Shown here in pieces: positions 18,163-28,459 of a stretch of 64,000 bases of DNA (the stretch's first letter is position 1; each line of letters begins with the position of its first letter). The position numbers and the translations under genes are program-made. The notes below the pieces were generated by a model, which did no database searches, had not been told where the DNA came from, and was given only the letters and a program-made list of their open reading frames with translations. Source of the stretch: Rhodopseudomonas telluris (GTDB taxonomy: Bacteria > Pseudomonadota > Alphaproteobacteria > Rhizobiales > Xanthobacteraceae); contig NZ_JBHLWM010000008.1 in NCBI RefSeq assembly GCF_042432815.1, positions 930,001 through 994,000 of the forward strand, written 5' to 3'.

Positions 18163-19016
18163 GAGCGCAGCCCAATCACGAACAGGCCGGCCTTGTCCGC
18201 GGCTTCGATCATCGTCTGAGGCTCGGCCACGACGGTGTGGCCGGCCACCACGGCAACGCCGCCGAGTTGCGCCGCGATCAGCCCCTCGATGGTCTTGGGG
18301 CCTAGCGCCGGCAGATCGAAGCGCAGGTCCTGCCCGGCCTTCGGCGCCTTCACCAGCACACCTCGGCCGGGCTTGGCGCTGATCCGGCGGTTGGCGCGAA
18401 GCTGCGCGACGCGGCGCAGCAGTTCGTCGGTGCCGCCCGTATCCTCGACCGCCACGATATGCCCCTCGATGACCACGCACCCCTGCCCGATGTCGAACGG
18501 GCTCAGCGCCGCCAGCACGGCCCTTCCCTTGGCAATATCGGCCTCGACCACGGCATCGGCGGCAGCGCGGGTCAGGCAGCCTTCGGGCATGAGCAGATCG
18601 GTGGCGACGTCCTTTAGCCCGAGCAACCGGAAGCCGTAGCGTTCGAACAGATGGCCCACGCCGGTGAGCAGATGATCGTCGCCGCCGCGATAGGCCGCCA
18701 GCACCGCCGGCAATACTCTGAGCGCGCCCCAGTCGAGCCGCAGCTCGGTCAGCGACGGCCGTACCAGCGAGCCGATGAAGACCAGATCGCGGCAGTCCTC
18801 ACGCCGCAGCAGCCGCAGCAGCTTGCCGAACGCGCCGAGCCCGAGCCAATGATGCTGATAAGCCGCGACCCGCGCGGCATCGCAGGCTCCCTTCAGCGCG
18901 AACAGCACCGGCGTGACGCCCCGTGCGATCAGCGAATCCGCGACCGCGAATGGCAGCGTTCCGCCGCCGGCGATGATGCCGACCTTGTTGCCGAGTTGCG
19001 GGAGAGAGTCCGTCAT
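18159..19016 (-). CDS. lpxI: UDP-2,3-diacylglucosamine pyrophosphatase LpxI
   Basis: LpxI hydrolyses UDP-2,3-diacylglucosamine to lipid X and UMP. It is the alphaproteobacterial replacement for LpxH and is unrelated to it in sequence. The 285-residue protein (DUF1009) starts with KVGIIAGGGTLPFAVAD. Its C-terminal domain contains DLPALGPKTIEGLIAAQLGG and a VVAGHTVV segment, both typical of the family. Its position between lpxA and lpxB supplies the lipid X that LpxB uses. It lies 18 bases after lpxA and overlaps lpxB. Confidence 0.94.
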   Translation of the reverse strand: MTDSLPQLGNKVGIIAGGGTLPFAVADSLIARGVTPVLFALKGACDAARVAAYQHHWLGLGAFGKLLRLLRREDCRDLVFIGSLVRPSLTELRLDWGALRVLPAVLAAYRGGDDHLLTGVGHLFERYGFRLLGLKDVATDLLMPEGCLTRAAADAVVEADIAKGRAVLAALSPFDIGQGCVVIEGHIVAVEDTGGTDELLRRVAQLRANRRISAKPGRGVLVKAPKAGQDLRFDLPALGPKTIEGLIAAQLGGVAVVAGHTVVAEPQTMIEAADKAGLFVIGLRS

Positions 19017-19034
19017 GACCGGAGCACCGGCCGG

Positions 19035-19877
19035 TCAGGCGTCGTCGTCTTCGTTGGCGCTCGCGCCACCCTCGCGCGCCATGCACAGCGCGACGCGCTG
19101 ACCGCGACCGCCACGGCCCTTGATGTCGTCGATGAAACCGACGATCTCGGCGATGGCCGGATCATCGGCCGTGCGAGGGCGTACCCGCTCGAGTCGTTCG
19201 GCAAGCGGGCCGGTGCTGTAGAACAGATCGTCGTAGAACGCGCGCACAATTCGCAGCCGCTCCTTGGTGAACTTGCGCCGGCGCATGCCGACGATATTCA
19301 ACCCGGACAGCTTCGCATAGATGCCGTTGGCAAGCGCGTAGGGAATGACGTGATTGCGCAGACCGGTCATGCCGCCGATCATCACCTGCGGACCGACGCG
19401 AGTGAATTGCTGCAGCACCGTCATGCCGCCGATGAAGGTGAAGTCACCGATCTCGCAATGACCGCCGAGCGTCGCCGTATTGGCGAAGATCACGTCGTTG
19501 CCGACGATGCAGTCGTGGCCGACATGGCTGCCGGCCATGAAGAAGCCGCGATCCCCGACCCGCGTGACACCGCCGCCGCCGACCGTGCCGGTGTTCATGG
19601 TGACGTTTTCGCGGATGGTGCAGCTATTGCCGATCGTCAGCGTGGTCGGCTCGCCCTTGTAGCCGGTCGACTGCGGCGCACCGCCCAGCGAGGCGAACGG
19701 ATGGATGGTGCAGCCTTCGCCGATCGTGGTGTGACCGGTGACGTTGACGTGGCCGATCAGCCTTGTGCCGGCCCCGATCTTGACATTCGGGCCGATGGTG
19801 CAGAACGGGCCGATGACGACATCGTCACCGAGGATGGCGCCGTCTTCAATTCGTGCGGTGGAATCGATGTTGCTCAT
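19035..19877 (-). CDS. lpxA: UDP-N-acetylglucosamine acyltransferase
   Basis: LpxA adds the 3-O-hydroxyacyl chain to UDP-GlcNAc, the first step of lipid A synthesis. The 280-residue protein begins with left-handed beta-helix hexapeptide repeats (I-G-x-x-x-x pattern from about residue 5 to 190). It has SHVGHDCIVGN with the catalytic His, then the helical C-terminal domain with VGMRRRKFTKE. The position matching E. coli His160 (VHQF) is Gln here (LQQF). The C-terminus carries a basic then acidic tail ending NEDDDA. It follows fabZ by nine bases. Confidence 0.96.
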   Translation of the reverse strand: MSNIDSTARIEDGAILGDDVVIGPFCTIGPNVKIGAGTRLIGHVNVTGHTTIGEGCTIHPFASLGGAPQSTGYKGEPTTLTIGNSCTIRENVTMNTGTVGGGGVTRVGDRGFFMAGSHVGHDCIVGNDVIFANTATLGGHCEIGDFTFIGGMTVLQQFTRVGPQVMIGGMTGLRNHVIPYALANGIYAKLSGLNIVGMRRRKFTKERLRIVRAFYDDLFYSTGPLAERLERVRPRTADDPAIAEIVGFIDDIKGRGGRGQRVALCMAREGGASANEDDDA

Positions 19878-19886
19878 CCGGTGCGA

Positions 19887-20342
19887 TCAGTCGGCCAGCA
19901 TCGCGCCGACGTCGGCTTCGGCGACGATCTGACCGTCGACCTTGGCCTCCCCGTGAAACCACCACATCGTCTTGCGGCGACCAGTCCGCGTCATATGGTA
20001 CTCGACCGTGTCCCCGGGCATCACCGGCTTGCGGAACTTGCACTTGTCGATGGTCAGGAAATACACCGCGCGCGGCTGCTCGGTGCCGGTCACCGACATA
20101 ATGCCGATCACACCGGCGGTCTGCGCCATGCCTTCGATCATCAGCACACCCGGATATACGGGCCGCTCCGGGAAGTGCCCCAGGAAGGCCGGTTCGTTGT
20201 AGCTGACGTTCTTGACCCCGATGCCGCTGTAGTCCTCGCGGATGTTCTTCACACGATCGATCAGCAGGAACGGGAAGCGATGCGGCAGGGTTTTCAGGAT
20301 GGTGTTGATGTCCACATCCGCGAAACGTATCGGCGATTCCAT
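19887..20342 (-). CDS. fabZ: 3-hydroxyacyl-[acyl-carrier-protein] dehydratase FabZ
   Basis: FabZ removes water from 3-hydroxyacyl-ACP in fatty acid elongation and competes with LpxA and LpxD for the same 3-hydroxyacyl-ACP pool. The 151-residue hotdog-fold protein has PHRFPFLLID near the N-terminus, the catalytic His in LGHFPERPVYPG and the Glu in LMIEGMAQ. ATG at 20342 shares its A with the lpxD TGA (TGATG), so the pair is translationally coupled. An in-frame TTG one codon earlier is less likely. Confidence 0.96.
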   Translation of the reverse strand: MESPIRFADVDINTILKTLPHRFPFLLIDRVKNIREDYSGIGVKNVSYNEPAFLGHFPERPVYPGVLMIEGMAQTAGVIGIMSVTGTEQPRAVYFLTIDKCKFRKPVMPGDTVEYHMTRTGRRKTMWWFHGEAKVDGQIVAEADVGAMLAD

Positions 20343-21427
20343 CAACCCCGTCCTTCATCCCTGTCGTGCTCGGACTGAGACCCGGCCGCCTCCGGGCTGC
20401 CGGCCTCGGCCAGCCGCCGTACTGCAAGCATCTCCCGGAACCAGGTCTTGGTCGGCCTTGCAAACATGCCGCCCCAGCGCTCGCCGGGCGGCACACTGTC
20501 CTTGACCCCGGACATCGCCGCCACCTGGGCGCCGTCACCGATCACGACGTGGTTGTTGATGCCGACCATGGCGCCCAGCGCGACGTTGTCGCCCAGCGTC
20601 AGGCTGCCGGCAAGACCGCATTTCGCGGCAATCACACAATGTCGACCAATTGTTACGTTGTGGCCGATCTGGACCTGATTGTCGATCTTGGTGCCCTCGC
20701 CGATCACGGTGTCGCGCAGGCTGCCGCGGTCGATCGTGGTGCCGGCGCCGAGTTCGACATCGTTCTGGATGATCACACGCCCAGTCTGGGGCACCTTGGT
20801 GTGACGGCCGGCAAAGATGAAGCCGAAGCCGTCCTGACCGATATGACAGCCGGGATGGATCAGGACGTTGTTGCCGATCAGGCTGTGCTGCAGATGACTT
20901 CCGGCCCCAATGTTGCAATCACGGCCGATCTTCACCCCGGCGGCCAGAACGGCACCCGCCCCGACCACCGTGCCGGATCCGACTTCGACGTCGGGGCCGA
21001 TCACCGCCAGCGGCTCGACGATCACCTCGTCCTCCAGCTTGGCACTCGGGTGGATCACCGCGGTCAGCGCTATACCGGTCGCGCGGAAATCCGGCTCCGG
21101 GCGCAGCGCATCGGCGTAGATCTGACGGCTGTAGGCCACGAAGGCGTGGAACGGTCGCCGGCTGCGGAGCACCGCGACATGCGACGGCACCCGGCCCTCG
21201 AACCGCGCGCTGACCAGGCAAGCACCGGCCCGCGTCGCCGCGAGTTCGCTTTCGTAACGCAGGTTCTCGAAAAAGGTCAGATGCATCGGTCCCGCCTCGT
21301 CGAGCGAGGCGATGCCAGCGATCACGTCGCCGGCACGCGCCGGATCGACGAGCTCCGCCCCCGTCGCCGTGGCAATCTCTGCCAGCGTCGACGAAGGGCG
21401 GGTTCTGAAGAATGTTGTCGAGGTCAT
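20342..21427 (-). CDS. lpxD: UDP-3-O-(3-hydroxyacyl)glucosamine N-acyltransferase
   Basis: LpxD adds the second 3-hydroxyacyl chain, by an amide bond, to the deacetylated lipid A precursor. The 361-residue protein has an N-terminal uridine-binding domain (FFENLRYESELAATRAGACLVS), then a long left-handed beta-helix of hexapeptide repeats (about residues 110-310). The catalytic His lies in the IGHNVTIGRHCVIAA segment. The C-terminal helix (REMLAVRRLAEAG) packs in the trimer. It sits 28 bases downstream of bamA and couples to fabZ. Confidence 0.96.
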   Translation of the reverse strand: MTSTTFFRTRPSSTLAEIATATGAELVDPARAGDVIAGIASLDEAGPMHLTFFENLRYESELAATRAGACLVSARFEGRVPSHVAVLRSRRPFHAFVAYSRQIYADALRPEPDFRATGIALTAVIHPSAKLEDEVIVEPLAVIGPDVEVGSGTVVGAGAVLAAGVKIGRDCNIGAGSHLQHSLIGNNVLIHPGCHIGQDGFGFIFAGRHTKVPQTGRVIIQNDVELGAGTTIDRGSLRDTVIGEGTKIDNQVQIGHNVTIGRHCVIAAKCGLAGSLTLGDNVALGAMVGINNHVVIGDGAQVAAMSGVKDSVPPGERWGGMFARPTKTWFREMLAVRRLAEAGSPEAAGSQSEHDRDEGRG

Positions 21428-21455
21428 CCTGCGGTCGCAGTCCGGACCGCGGGAC

Positions 21456-23990
21456 TTAGAACGAAGTCCCGCCGCCGAATTTGAATTCCTGGACGCGGTC
21501 GTACTTACCCTTGGTGATCGGGATCGCGTAGTCGAACCGCAGCGGACCGAACGGCGAGGCCCAGATCAGGCCGACACCGACCGACGACCGAACCGTGTTG
21601 GTGTCGTCGTAGTTCAGACCAGCGCAGGTACCGATGTTGGTCTGCGTCGCCTTGATACAACCCGGCGCGTTGACTTCGTTGGTGACCGTCCACGACGTCG
21701 GGCCCTTGTAGTCGAACAGCGAGCCAGCGTCCGCATAGACGGCGCCCTTGAGCCCGACTTCCTTCGGCAGGAACCAGAACGGCATCTGCAACTCGACCGA
21801 CGCACCCCAGTAGTTGGTGCCGCCGAGAGCGTCACCGCCGTAGCCGTAGAAGGCGTACTGGCCGATGTCACGCGGACCGATACCGTTCGGAGCGAAGCCG
21901 CGGACGAGGTTCGGACCCATCTGGAACTGGTCGAGCATGCGCAGCTGGTTGCCGCCATACGAGCTCAGGTTACCCGCCTGCAGATGGATGATGCCGACCA
22001 CTTCGGACACCAGCGGCGTGTAGTACTTGGCGTCGAAAGCCGTCTTCAGGAACTTCACGTCGCCGCCGACACCCGCGAAATCCTGGCGGAAATCGACCAG
22101 CAGACCGTCGGTCGGGTTCCGGGTGTTATCGAGGGTGTTGTAGGTCAGGGTGTAGCCGACCGAGGACGTCCAGTAGGCGCCGTTCGACAGGCCGATGCGG
22201 ACCGGCAGCGAGGCCTCGCCGTCGCCGTAGCAGCCCAGCGCGCCGTAGCCCGTCGGATTCGGGTTGCCCGCGTTGATGAACTGCGGCGTCGGGAAGTACC
22301 CGGCGGTGCCGAGGTTGTTGTTACAGTTGTTCAGGTACGACGGCAGGGTGATTTCCTGACGGTACAGCGAATAGCGGAGCTGCAGGGTCAGGTCTTCCCG
22401 GAGCGCGAAGCCGAGGCGCGGGCTCACGCCGAGCGTCTTGGTGCCGTACGAGATGTAGCTGTTGGCGAGTTGTTCGCGCTGATAGACGTCGAGGCCCAGC
22501 GCGACGCGATAGTCGAGCAGATAGGGCTCGACGAAGGACAGCGAATAACCGCGGGCATACTGGCCGTACTGCACGGTCGCCTTGGCGAACAGGCCACGGC
22601 CGAGGAAGTTGCGCTCCGAGACGCTGACTTCACCCAGTGCACCGTCGCTGGTCGAGTAGCCGCCCGACACCGAGAAGTCGCCGGTCGACTTCTCTTCGAG
22701 ATTGACCACCAGGATGACGCGGTCGCTCGACGAGCCCGGCTCGGTGGTGATCTTCACCGACTTGAAGAAGTCGAGGTTCTTCAGGCGACGCTCGGCACGG
22801 TCGACCAGCGCACGGTTGTAAGCATCGCCTTCGGAGATGTCGAACTCGCGGCGGATCACATAATCCCGGGTGCGGGTGTTGCCGACCACGTTGATGCGCT
22901 CGATGTAGACCCGCGGCCCCTCCTCGATCGAGAACACGATCGAGACGGTGTGCGTTTCGAAGTTGCGGTCGCCACGCGGCCGAACCGTCGCGAAGGCGTA
23001 ACCACGCCGCGACATTTCGATCTGCATTTCCTCGACGGACTTCTCGAGCGCCTCGGCGTTGTAGAGCGAGCCGACGTTGACGCGGGAATAGCCGCGCATC
23101 GAATTGGCATCGAAGTTCGCGATCGTCGACTCGAAGGTCACGGAGCCGACGCGATACTGCTGGCCTTCCTCGATCTTGAAGGTGACCAGGAAGCCCTTCT
23201 TCTCCGGATCGTACTCGGTGAGCGCGGCAACGACCTGAACGTCGGCGTAGCCGTTCTTCAGATAGAAGCGGCGGAGCAGATCGCGATCGGCCTCGACGCG
23301 GTCCGGATCATAGACGTCGCCCGAACCGAGGAAGCTCAGCAGATTGGTCTCGCGGGTCTTGATCACGTCGCGAAGGCGATAGGACGAATAGGCATTGTTG
23401 CCGATGAATTCGATCGACTTTACGCCCGTCTTTGCGCCCTCGTTGATGACGAAGACGAGGTCGACGCGGTTGTTCGGCTGCTCGATGATCTGCGGATCGA
23501 CGCGGACGTCGTAGCGACCCGAGCGGCGGTAGATTTCGGCGATCCGCAGCGCGTCCGACTGCACCATCGGGCGCGACAGCGTGCCCCGCGGCTTGGACTG
23601 GATTTCGCCCTGGAGCTGCTCGTCCTTGATCTTCTTGTTGCCCTCGAAAGCGAGCCGGCCGATCACCGGGTTCTCGATCACGCTGACGACCAGCCGGCCA
23701 CCGGCCTGGTTGATGCGCACGTCCTGGAACAACCCCGTCTCGATCAGCGCCTTGAGGCCGTCGTCGATGCTGCCCTGATCAAGCCGGCCGCCTGGGCCAG
23801 CCTTGAAATAGGAGCGAATGGTATCGGCTTCGACTCGGCGGTTGCCCTCGACCTGGATCGATGAAGCTGACTGCGCGGCCGCAGGCGACGCCGTGAGAAC
23901 AGCAGTCGCCGTCGTGGCGACCGGTCCGGCGAAAAACACCAGGGCGGCAGCAAGAAGTACCCCCCGCAACACTCGCATTCCAGCATTCAT
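21456..23990 (-). CDS. bamA: Outer membrane protein assembly factor BamA
   Basis: BamA is the core of the BAM complex, which folds beta-barrel proteins into the outer membrane. The 844-residue protein starts MNAGMRVLRG with a signal peptide ending near SPAAAQS. Five POTRA domains follow (first SIQVEGNRRVEADTI, last VGNTRTRDYVIRREFDISEG), then the C-terminal barrel. The barrel ends in a terminal Phe after GGGTS, the usual outer-membrane signal. AAGGG lies ten bases before the chosen ATG, and an in-frame alternative 33 codons upstream was rejected. It follows rseP by 168 bases, the conserved order. Confidence 0.97.
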   Translation of the reverse strand: MNAGMRVLRGVLLAAALVFFAGPVATTATAVLTASPAAAQSASSIQVEGNRRVEADTIRSYFKAGPGGRLDQGSIDDGLKALIETGLFQDVRINQAGGRLVVSVIENPVIGRLAFEGNKKIKDEQLQGEIQSKPRGTLSRPMVQSDALRIAEIYRRSGRYDVRVDPQIIEQPNNRVDLVFVINEGAKTGVKSIEFIGNNAYSSYRLRDVIKTRETNLLSFLGSGDVYDPDRVEADRDLLRRFYLKNGYADVQVVAALTEYDPEKKGFLVTFKIEEGQQYRVGSVTFESTIANFDANSMRGYSRVNVGSLYNAEALEKSVEEMQIEMSRRGYAFATVRPRGDRNFETHTVSIVFSIEEGPRVYIERINVVGNTRTRDYVIRREFDISEGDAYNRALVDRAERRLKNLDFFKSVKITTEPGSSSDRVILVVNLEEKSTGDFSVSGGYSTSDGALGEVSVSERNFLGRGLFAKATVQYGQYARGYSLSFVEPYLLDYRVALGLDVYQREQLANSYISYGTKTLGVSPRLGFALREDLTLQLRYSLYRQEITLPSYLNNCNNNLGTAGYFPTPQFINAGNPNPTGYGALGCYGDGEASLPVRIGLSNGAYWTSSVGYTLTYNTLDNTRNPTDGLLVDFRQDFAGVGGDVKFLKTAFDAKYYTPLVSEVVGIIHLQAGNLSSYGGNQLRMLDQFQMGPNLVRGFAPNGIGPRDIGQYAFYGYGGDALGGTNYWGASVELQMPFWFLPKEVGLKGAVYADAGSLFDYKGPTSWTVTNEVNAPGCIKATQTNIGTCAGLNYDDTNTVRSSVGVGLIWASPFGPLRFDYAIPITKGKYDRVQEFKFGGGTSF

Positions 23991-24158
23991 GCGCAACGCG
24001 CCCTTGTCATTCCGTTGCCGGCGCGCAGCCCATGCGCCGACAGAATCCCCAACGTGCCTTGCTTGTAGACAATTTTGCCAAACCGGCAAACGTCCTTTCG
24101 CAGTGCGATTTCAATTTCATTCCAACACGTTGCCTATCGGCCACGAATTGCATCAGCG

Positions 24159-25310
24159 TTAAGACGAAGCCAAGTGCAGAATATCGTTATAGGTCGCGAA
24201 AACCATCAGCATCAGCACAAGCCCCAACCCAATCCGGAAGCCCATTTCCTGCGCCCGCTCCGACAGCGGACGCCCCCTCACCGCCTCGATCGCGTAGAAC
24301 ATCAGGTGACCGCCATCGAGGAGCGGGACCGGAAACAGGTTCAAAAGCCCGATCGAGATCGACAGCACCGCCGCCAAGTGCAGCAGCGGGGTAAAGCCGA
24401 TGGTCGCGACCTGTCCAGAGATCTGTGCGATTCGCAACGGACCGCCGAGCTGGTCGGCAGCCTCACGCCCCGCGAACAGGCCGCCGATGTAGGAGAAGGT
24501 CCGGTCGATGACAAACCAGGTCTCCTTGATCCCCATCCAGAACGCCGCGGCCGGGTTCACCCGCTCGGTGGTCACCTCGCCGGCCGACGTCGAACGGCTG
24601 ATGCCGAGGATGCCGAGGCGCTGGACGTTGCCGAAACGGTCCTTGATCTCGCGGAGTTCAGGCGTGGCCTTGAGATCGACCGTCGACTCGCCGCGCTGGA
24701 CGGTGAAGCTCAACTGGTTGCCCGCCTCGGCGCCGACCGTGCGCTGCATGTCGAGGAAGCTATGAATCTTACTTCCGTTGATCGACAGAATGACGTCGCC
24801 CGGCTTGAAGCCTGCGGCCTCTGCGGCACTGCCCGGCTGGATGTTGTCGACCCGCGGCGACGTGCTCGGCACGCCAAACACCGCGAACAGGAAGGTGAAC
24901 AGAACGATCGCAAGGATGAAATTGGCCACCGGCCCCGCGACCACGATCGCAGCCCGCGGCCCGACCTTCTTGTGATGGAAGCTGACCGAGCGCTCGGCCG
25001 CAGTCATCTTGGACAGGGAATCGGTCGACGGCGTCGAGGCTTCGCTGTCGTCACCAAAGAACTTAACGTAGCCGCCGAGCGGGATTGCCGAGAGCTTCCA
25101 GCGGGTGCCGTGGCGGTCGTTGAACCCGACGATCTCCGGACCAAAGCCCAAGGAGAAGGTCAGCACCTTCACGCCGTTCCAGCGCGCAACTAGAAAATGC
25201 CCAAGTTCGTGGAAGAACACCACGATCGTCAGGACAAACAAAAACGGCACCACGTAACCCACGACGCCGTGGCTCAACGTGTTGAACCCGTTCAGAAAAA
25301 GATCGGCCAT
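24159..25310 (-). CDS. rseP: RseP/site-2 protease family intramembrane metalloprotease
   Basis: This inner-membrane zinc protease cleaves transmembrane substrates such as anti-sigma factors and leftover signal peptides. The 383-residue protein has HEXXH in membrane segment 1 (HELGH, residues 34-38), a periplasmic PDZ domain (ILGISRSTSAGEV follows DVILSINGSKI), and the second metal motif NLFPVPLLDGGH near the C-terminus. It is shorter than E. coli RseP (450 residues), with apparently one PDZ domain instead of two. It lies between dxr and bamA, as in most proteobacteria. Confidence 0.95.
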   Translation of the reverse strand: MADLFLNGFNTLSHGVVGYVVPFLFVLTIVVFFHELGHFLVARWNGVKVLTFSLGFGPEIVGFNDRHGTRWKLSAIPLGGYVKFFGDDSEASTPSTDSLSKMTAAERSVSFHHKKVGPRAAIVVAGPVANFILAIVLFTFLFAVFGVPSTSPRVDNIQPGSAAEAAGFKPGDVILSINGSKIHSFLDMQRTVGAEAGNQLSFTVQRGESTVDLKATPELREIKDRFGNVQRLGILGISRSTSAGEVTTERVNPAAAFWMGIKETWFVIDRTFSYIGGLFAGREAADQLGGPLRIAQISGQVATIGFTPLLHLAAVLSISIGLLNLFPVPLLDGGHLMFYAIEAVRGRPLSERAQEMGFRIGLGLVLMLMVFATYNDILHLASS

Positions 25311-25354
25311 CCCATTCCTCTCAAGCAGAACCGACGGCCCTGTTCCCCAACTCT

Positions 25355-26578
25355 CTAGGATGCCTTTGCGGCAATTTGAGGCAAGAGGGTGGCAGCCATT
25401 TTTCGCGCGCTATGGTCAACGGCGATGGCATCGTCGGCGCTGCTCAGCGGCGCCAGATTGCCGGCGCGCACCCAGCCATTCATCGTGTCTTCGACCAGCC
25501 GGGCGATCGCCCCGAACCGGATCTTCTGGGCGATGAAGGCGGCCACAGCGATCTCGTTGGCGGCGTTGTACACGGTCGTCGCGCCCTGCCCGGTGCGGAG
25601 CGCGTCATAGGCTAGGCGCAGCCCCGGAAAGCGCACGAAATCAGGAGCTTCGAAGGTCAATTGACAAATCTTGGCGAGGTCGAGCCGGGCGGCCCGGCCC
25701 GGGATGCGATCCGGCCAGCCAAGACAGTGGGCGATCGGAATCCGCATATCGGGGGCGCCGAGCTGCGCCACGACCGAATGATCGGCGAATTCAACCAGGC
25801 CATGGACGATCGACTGCGGATGCACCAAAACATCGATCTCGTCCGGTGAAAGTGCGAATAGATACGAGGCCTCGATCACTTCGAGCCCCTTGTTCATCAT
25901 CGAAGCCGAATCGATGGTGATCTTCTGGCCCATGCTCCAATTCGGATGCTTGAGCGCCTGTGCCAGCGTCGCCTGCTCGATATCCTCGGCTGACCAGGTC
26001 CGGAACGGCCCGCCCGACGCAGTGATGATGACGCGGAGAAGCTCGTGACGATTGCCGGAGGCCAACGCCTGATACAGCGCGTTGTGCTCGGAGTCGGCGG
26101 GCAGAATCCGCGCGTTCGCCGCAACCGCCCGGCTCATGAAGAAGTCGCCGGCGCAGACCAGACACTCCTTGTTGGCGAGTGCGACCGTGGCGCCGCGATC
26201 GACCGCCGCCAGAGCGGGCTTGAGCCCGGCCGCGCCGCTGATCGCTGCCATCACCCAGTCGGCCGGCCGCGCCGCAGCCTCGATCAGGGCGCTCTCGCCT
26301 GCCCCGCATTCGGTCGATGTTCCGGCCAGTGCGGCCCGGAGCTCACCCAGCCGGGCCGGATCGGCCACCGCGACGAAGCGGGCATTGAATTCCTTGGCCA
26401 GCTTGGCAAGGCCGGAGATGTTGGCGTTGCCGGTCAGCGCCTCGACCCGATACTCCTCGGGCGCGGCACGCAGCAGATCCAGCGTGCTGTCGCCAATGGA
26501 CCCCGTGGCGCCGAGGACGCTGATGCTGCGGACGCCATCATGGGCGGGGCGGTCGTTTTTCAGAGGGACTGCACTCAT
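25355..26578 (-). CDS. dxr: 1-deoxy-D-xylulose 5-phosphate reductoisomerase
   Basis: Dxr converts DXP to 2-C-methylerythritol 4-phosphate, the committed step of MEP isoprenoid synthesis, using NADPH. The 407-residue protein has the NADPH loop GATGSIGDST at residues 23-32, ALANKECLVCAG, the metal/substrate segment LPADSEHNALYQ and SGGPFR, and MNKGLEVIEA. The ATG at 26578 gives MSAVPLKND and lies four bases after the cdsA stop. An upstream extension with no family match was excluded. Its product feeds undecaprenyl diphosphate made by UppS in the same operon. Confidence 0.96.
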   Translation of the reverse strand: MSAVPLKNDRPAHDGVRSISVLGATGSIGDSTLDLLRAAPEEYRVEALTGNANISGLAKLAKEFNARFVAVADPARLGELRAALAGTSTECGAGESALIEAAARPADWVMAAISGAAGLKPALAAVDRGATVALANKECLVCAGDFFMSRAVAANARILPADSEHNALYQALASGNRHELLRVIITASGGPFRTWSAEDIEQATLAQALKHPNWSMGQKITIDSASMMNKGLEVIEASYLFALSPDEIDVLVHPQSIVHGLVEFADHSVVAQLGAPDMRIPIAHCLGWPDRIPGRAARLDLAKICQLTFEAPDFVRFPGLRLAYDALRTGQGATTVYNAANEIAVAAFIAQKIRFGAIARLVEDTMNGWVRAGNLAPLSSADDAIAVDHSARKMAATLLPQIAAKAS

Positions 26579-26582
26579 CGGA

Positions 26583-27436
26583 TCACCACACCATAAGACC
26601 GCGACCAATACCATCCACCGAATCCCGCGCCATCCCGATCAGGGCCGCCAGCGCGACTGCGGCGACATAGCCATCGAGCCGGTCGAGCAGCCCGCCATGG
26701 CCGGGAATGATGTGGCTGGAATCCTTGACGCCGAACCGGCGTTTGACGGCGGATTCGAACAGATCGCCGAGTTGAGAAACGGTTGAAAGAATCGCCGCAA
26801 GGATCAGCAGCGGAACGATTTTCCCGAAGCCGGCAAGAGCGAAGCCGAACGCCACACCAAGGCTCAGGACGAGGCCGCCAATCGCCCCGGCCCAGGTCTT
26901 CTTTGGGCTGACGCGCGGCCACAGCTTGGGCCCACCGATGCCGCGACCGGCGAAATAGCCGCCGATGTCGGTGCCCCACACGATCAGAAAAATCAGCACC
27001 AGGGCGACGAAGCCGTGATCGGGATCATGCCGGATCAGCACCGAGGCGATCAGCGCCAGCGCCGCATAGCCAAGTCCGGACGCGGTCCATTGCCGCGGCT
27101 GGTCGTTCAGCACCAGGAGGCCGCCAACTCCCAGCACGGCCGCAAGGGCAGCCGGCCCGGGCTTGTCGAACATGAGCCCGATGCCGCAAACCAGCAGCGT
27201 CAGGCAGCCGATTACCAGCACGCGGAAATCGCGGGCGGCGCCTACCACCGACAGCCATTCCAGGAACAGACCAATCGCCACGGCCGTTGCGAGCACGGCC
27301 CAAATCCAACCGCCCAGATAAGCGATGGCGAGCGCGCCCGGCGCCAATACGACGGCCGCGGCGACACGCAGCCACAGATTCCGGGAGCCCTGCTCGGCCG
27401 CCGGCGTGGGCGCCGCATTGTCCTGGCTCACGCGTG

Positions 27437-27440
<4 letters not shown>
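26583..27440 (-). CDS. cdsA: Phosphatidate cytidylyltransferase
   Basis: CdsA makes CDP-diacylglycerol from phosphatidic acid and CTP, the branch point for membrane phospholipids. The 285-residue protein has several membrane segments. It carries the family signature KRRFGVKDSSHIIPGHGG followed by LLDRLDG, and FLIVWGTDIGGYFAGRGIGG earlier. The start is GTG, overlapping the uppS stop as GTGA. No nearby ATG is available, and the first 20 residues are polar. Confidence 0.95.
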
Positions 27441-28195
<755 letters not shown>

Positions 28196-28426
28196 ACGTC
28201 AATTCCCGAAGCGTCATCCCGCGAAGAAATACCCGTTCGACCGCCAGAACTTTCTCGGATCAATAAGTTATGGCAGAGACGATCACAAGGCTCGTTACCA
28301 GCATCGTCATCGTCCCGTTGCACTAGGCCCGATTCGCGCACCTTGGCGAATGACAATCCGCCACGTGCGATCCGCAGTTCGAGCCGCACCGGATTGCAGC
28401 ATGCAATGACCGCGCCGCGACCGTCC

Positions 28427-28449
28427 CGGCGCCGCGCGACGCGGCGCCG
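28427..28449 (-). terminator. GC-rich hairpin after frr
   Basis: A perfect 10-bp inverted repeat (CGGCGCCGCG and its complement around three bases) lies 11 bases past the frr stop. On the minus strand no T-run follows, so it may act as a weak or rho-assisted terminator or as an mRNA-stabilising stem rather than a classical intrinsic terminator. The rest of the 28196-28459 gap shows no other structure. Confidence 0.4.
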
Positions 28450-28459
28450 AAAGGCGAGG

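Noticed and set aside
21312..23864. Long plus-strand frame opposite bamA
   Set aside because: Antisense shadow produced by codon bias; no start context, no recognisable domain.
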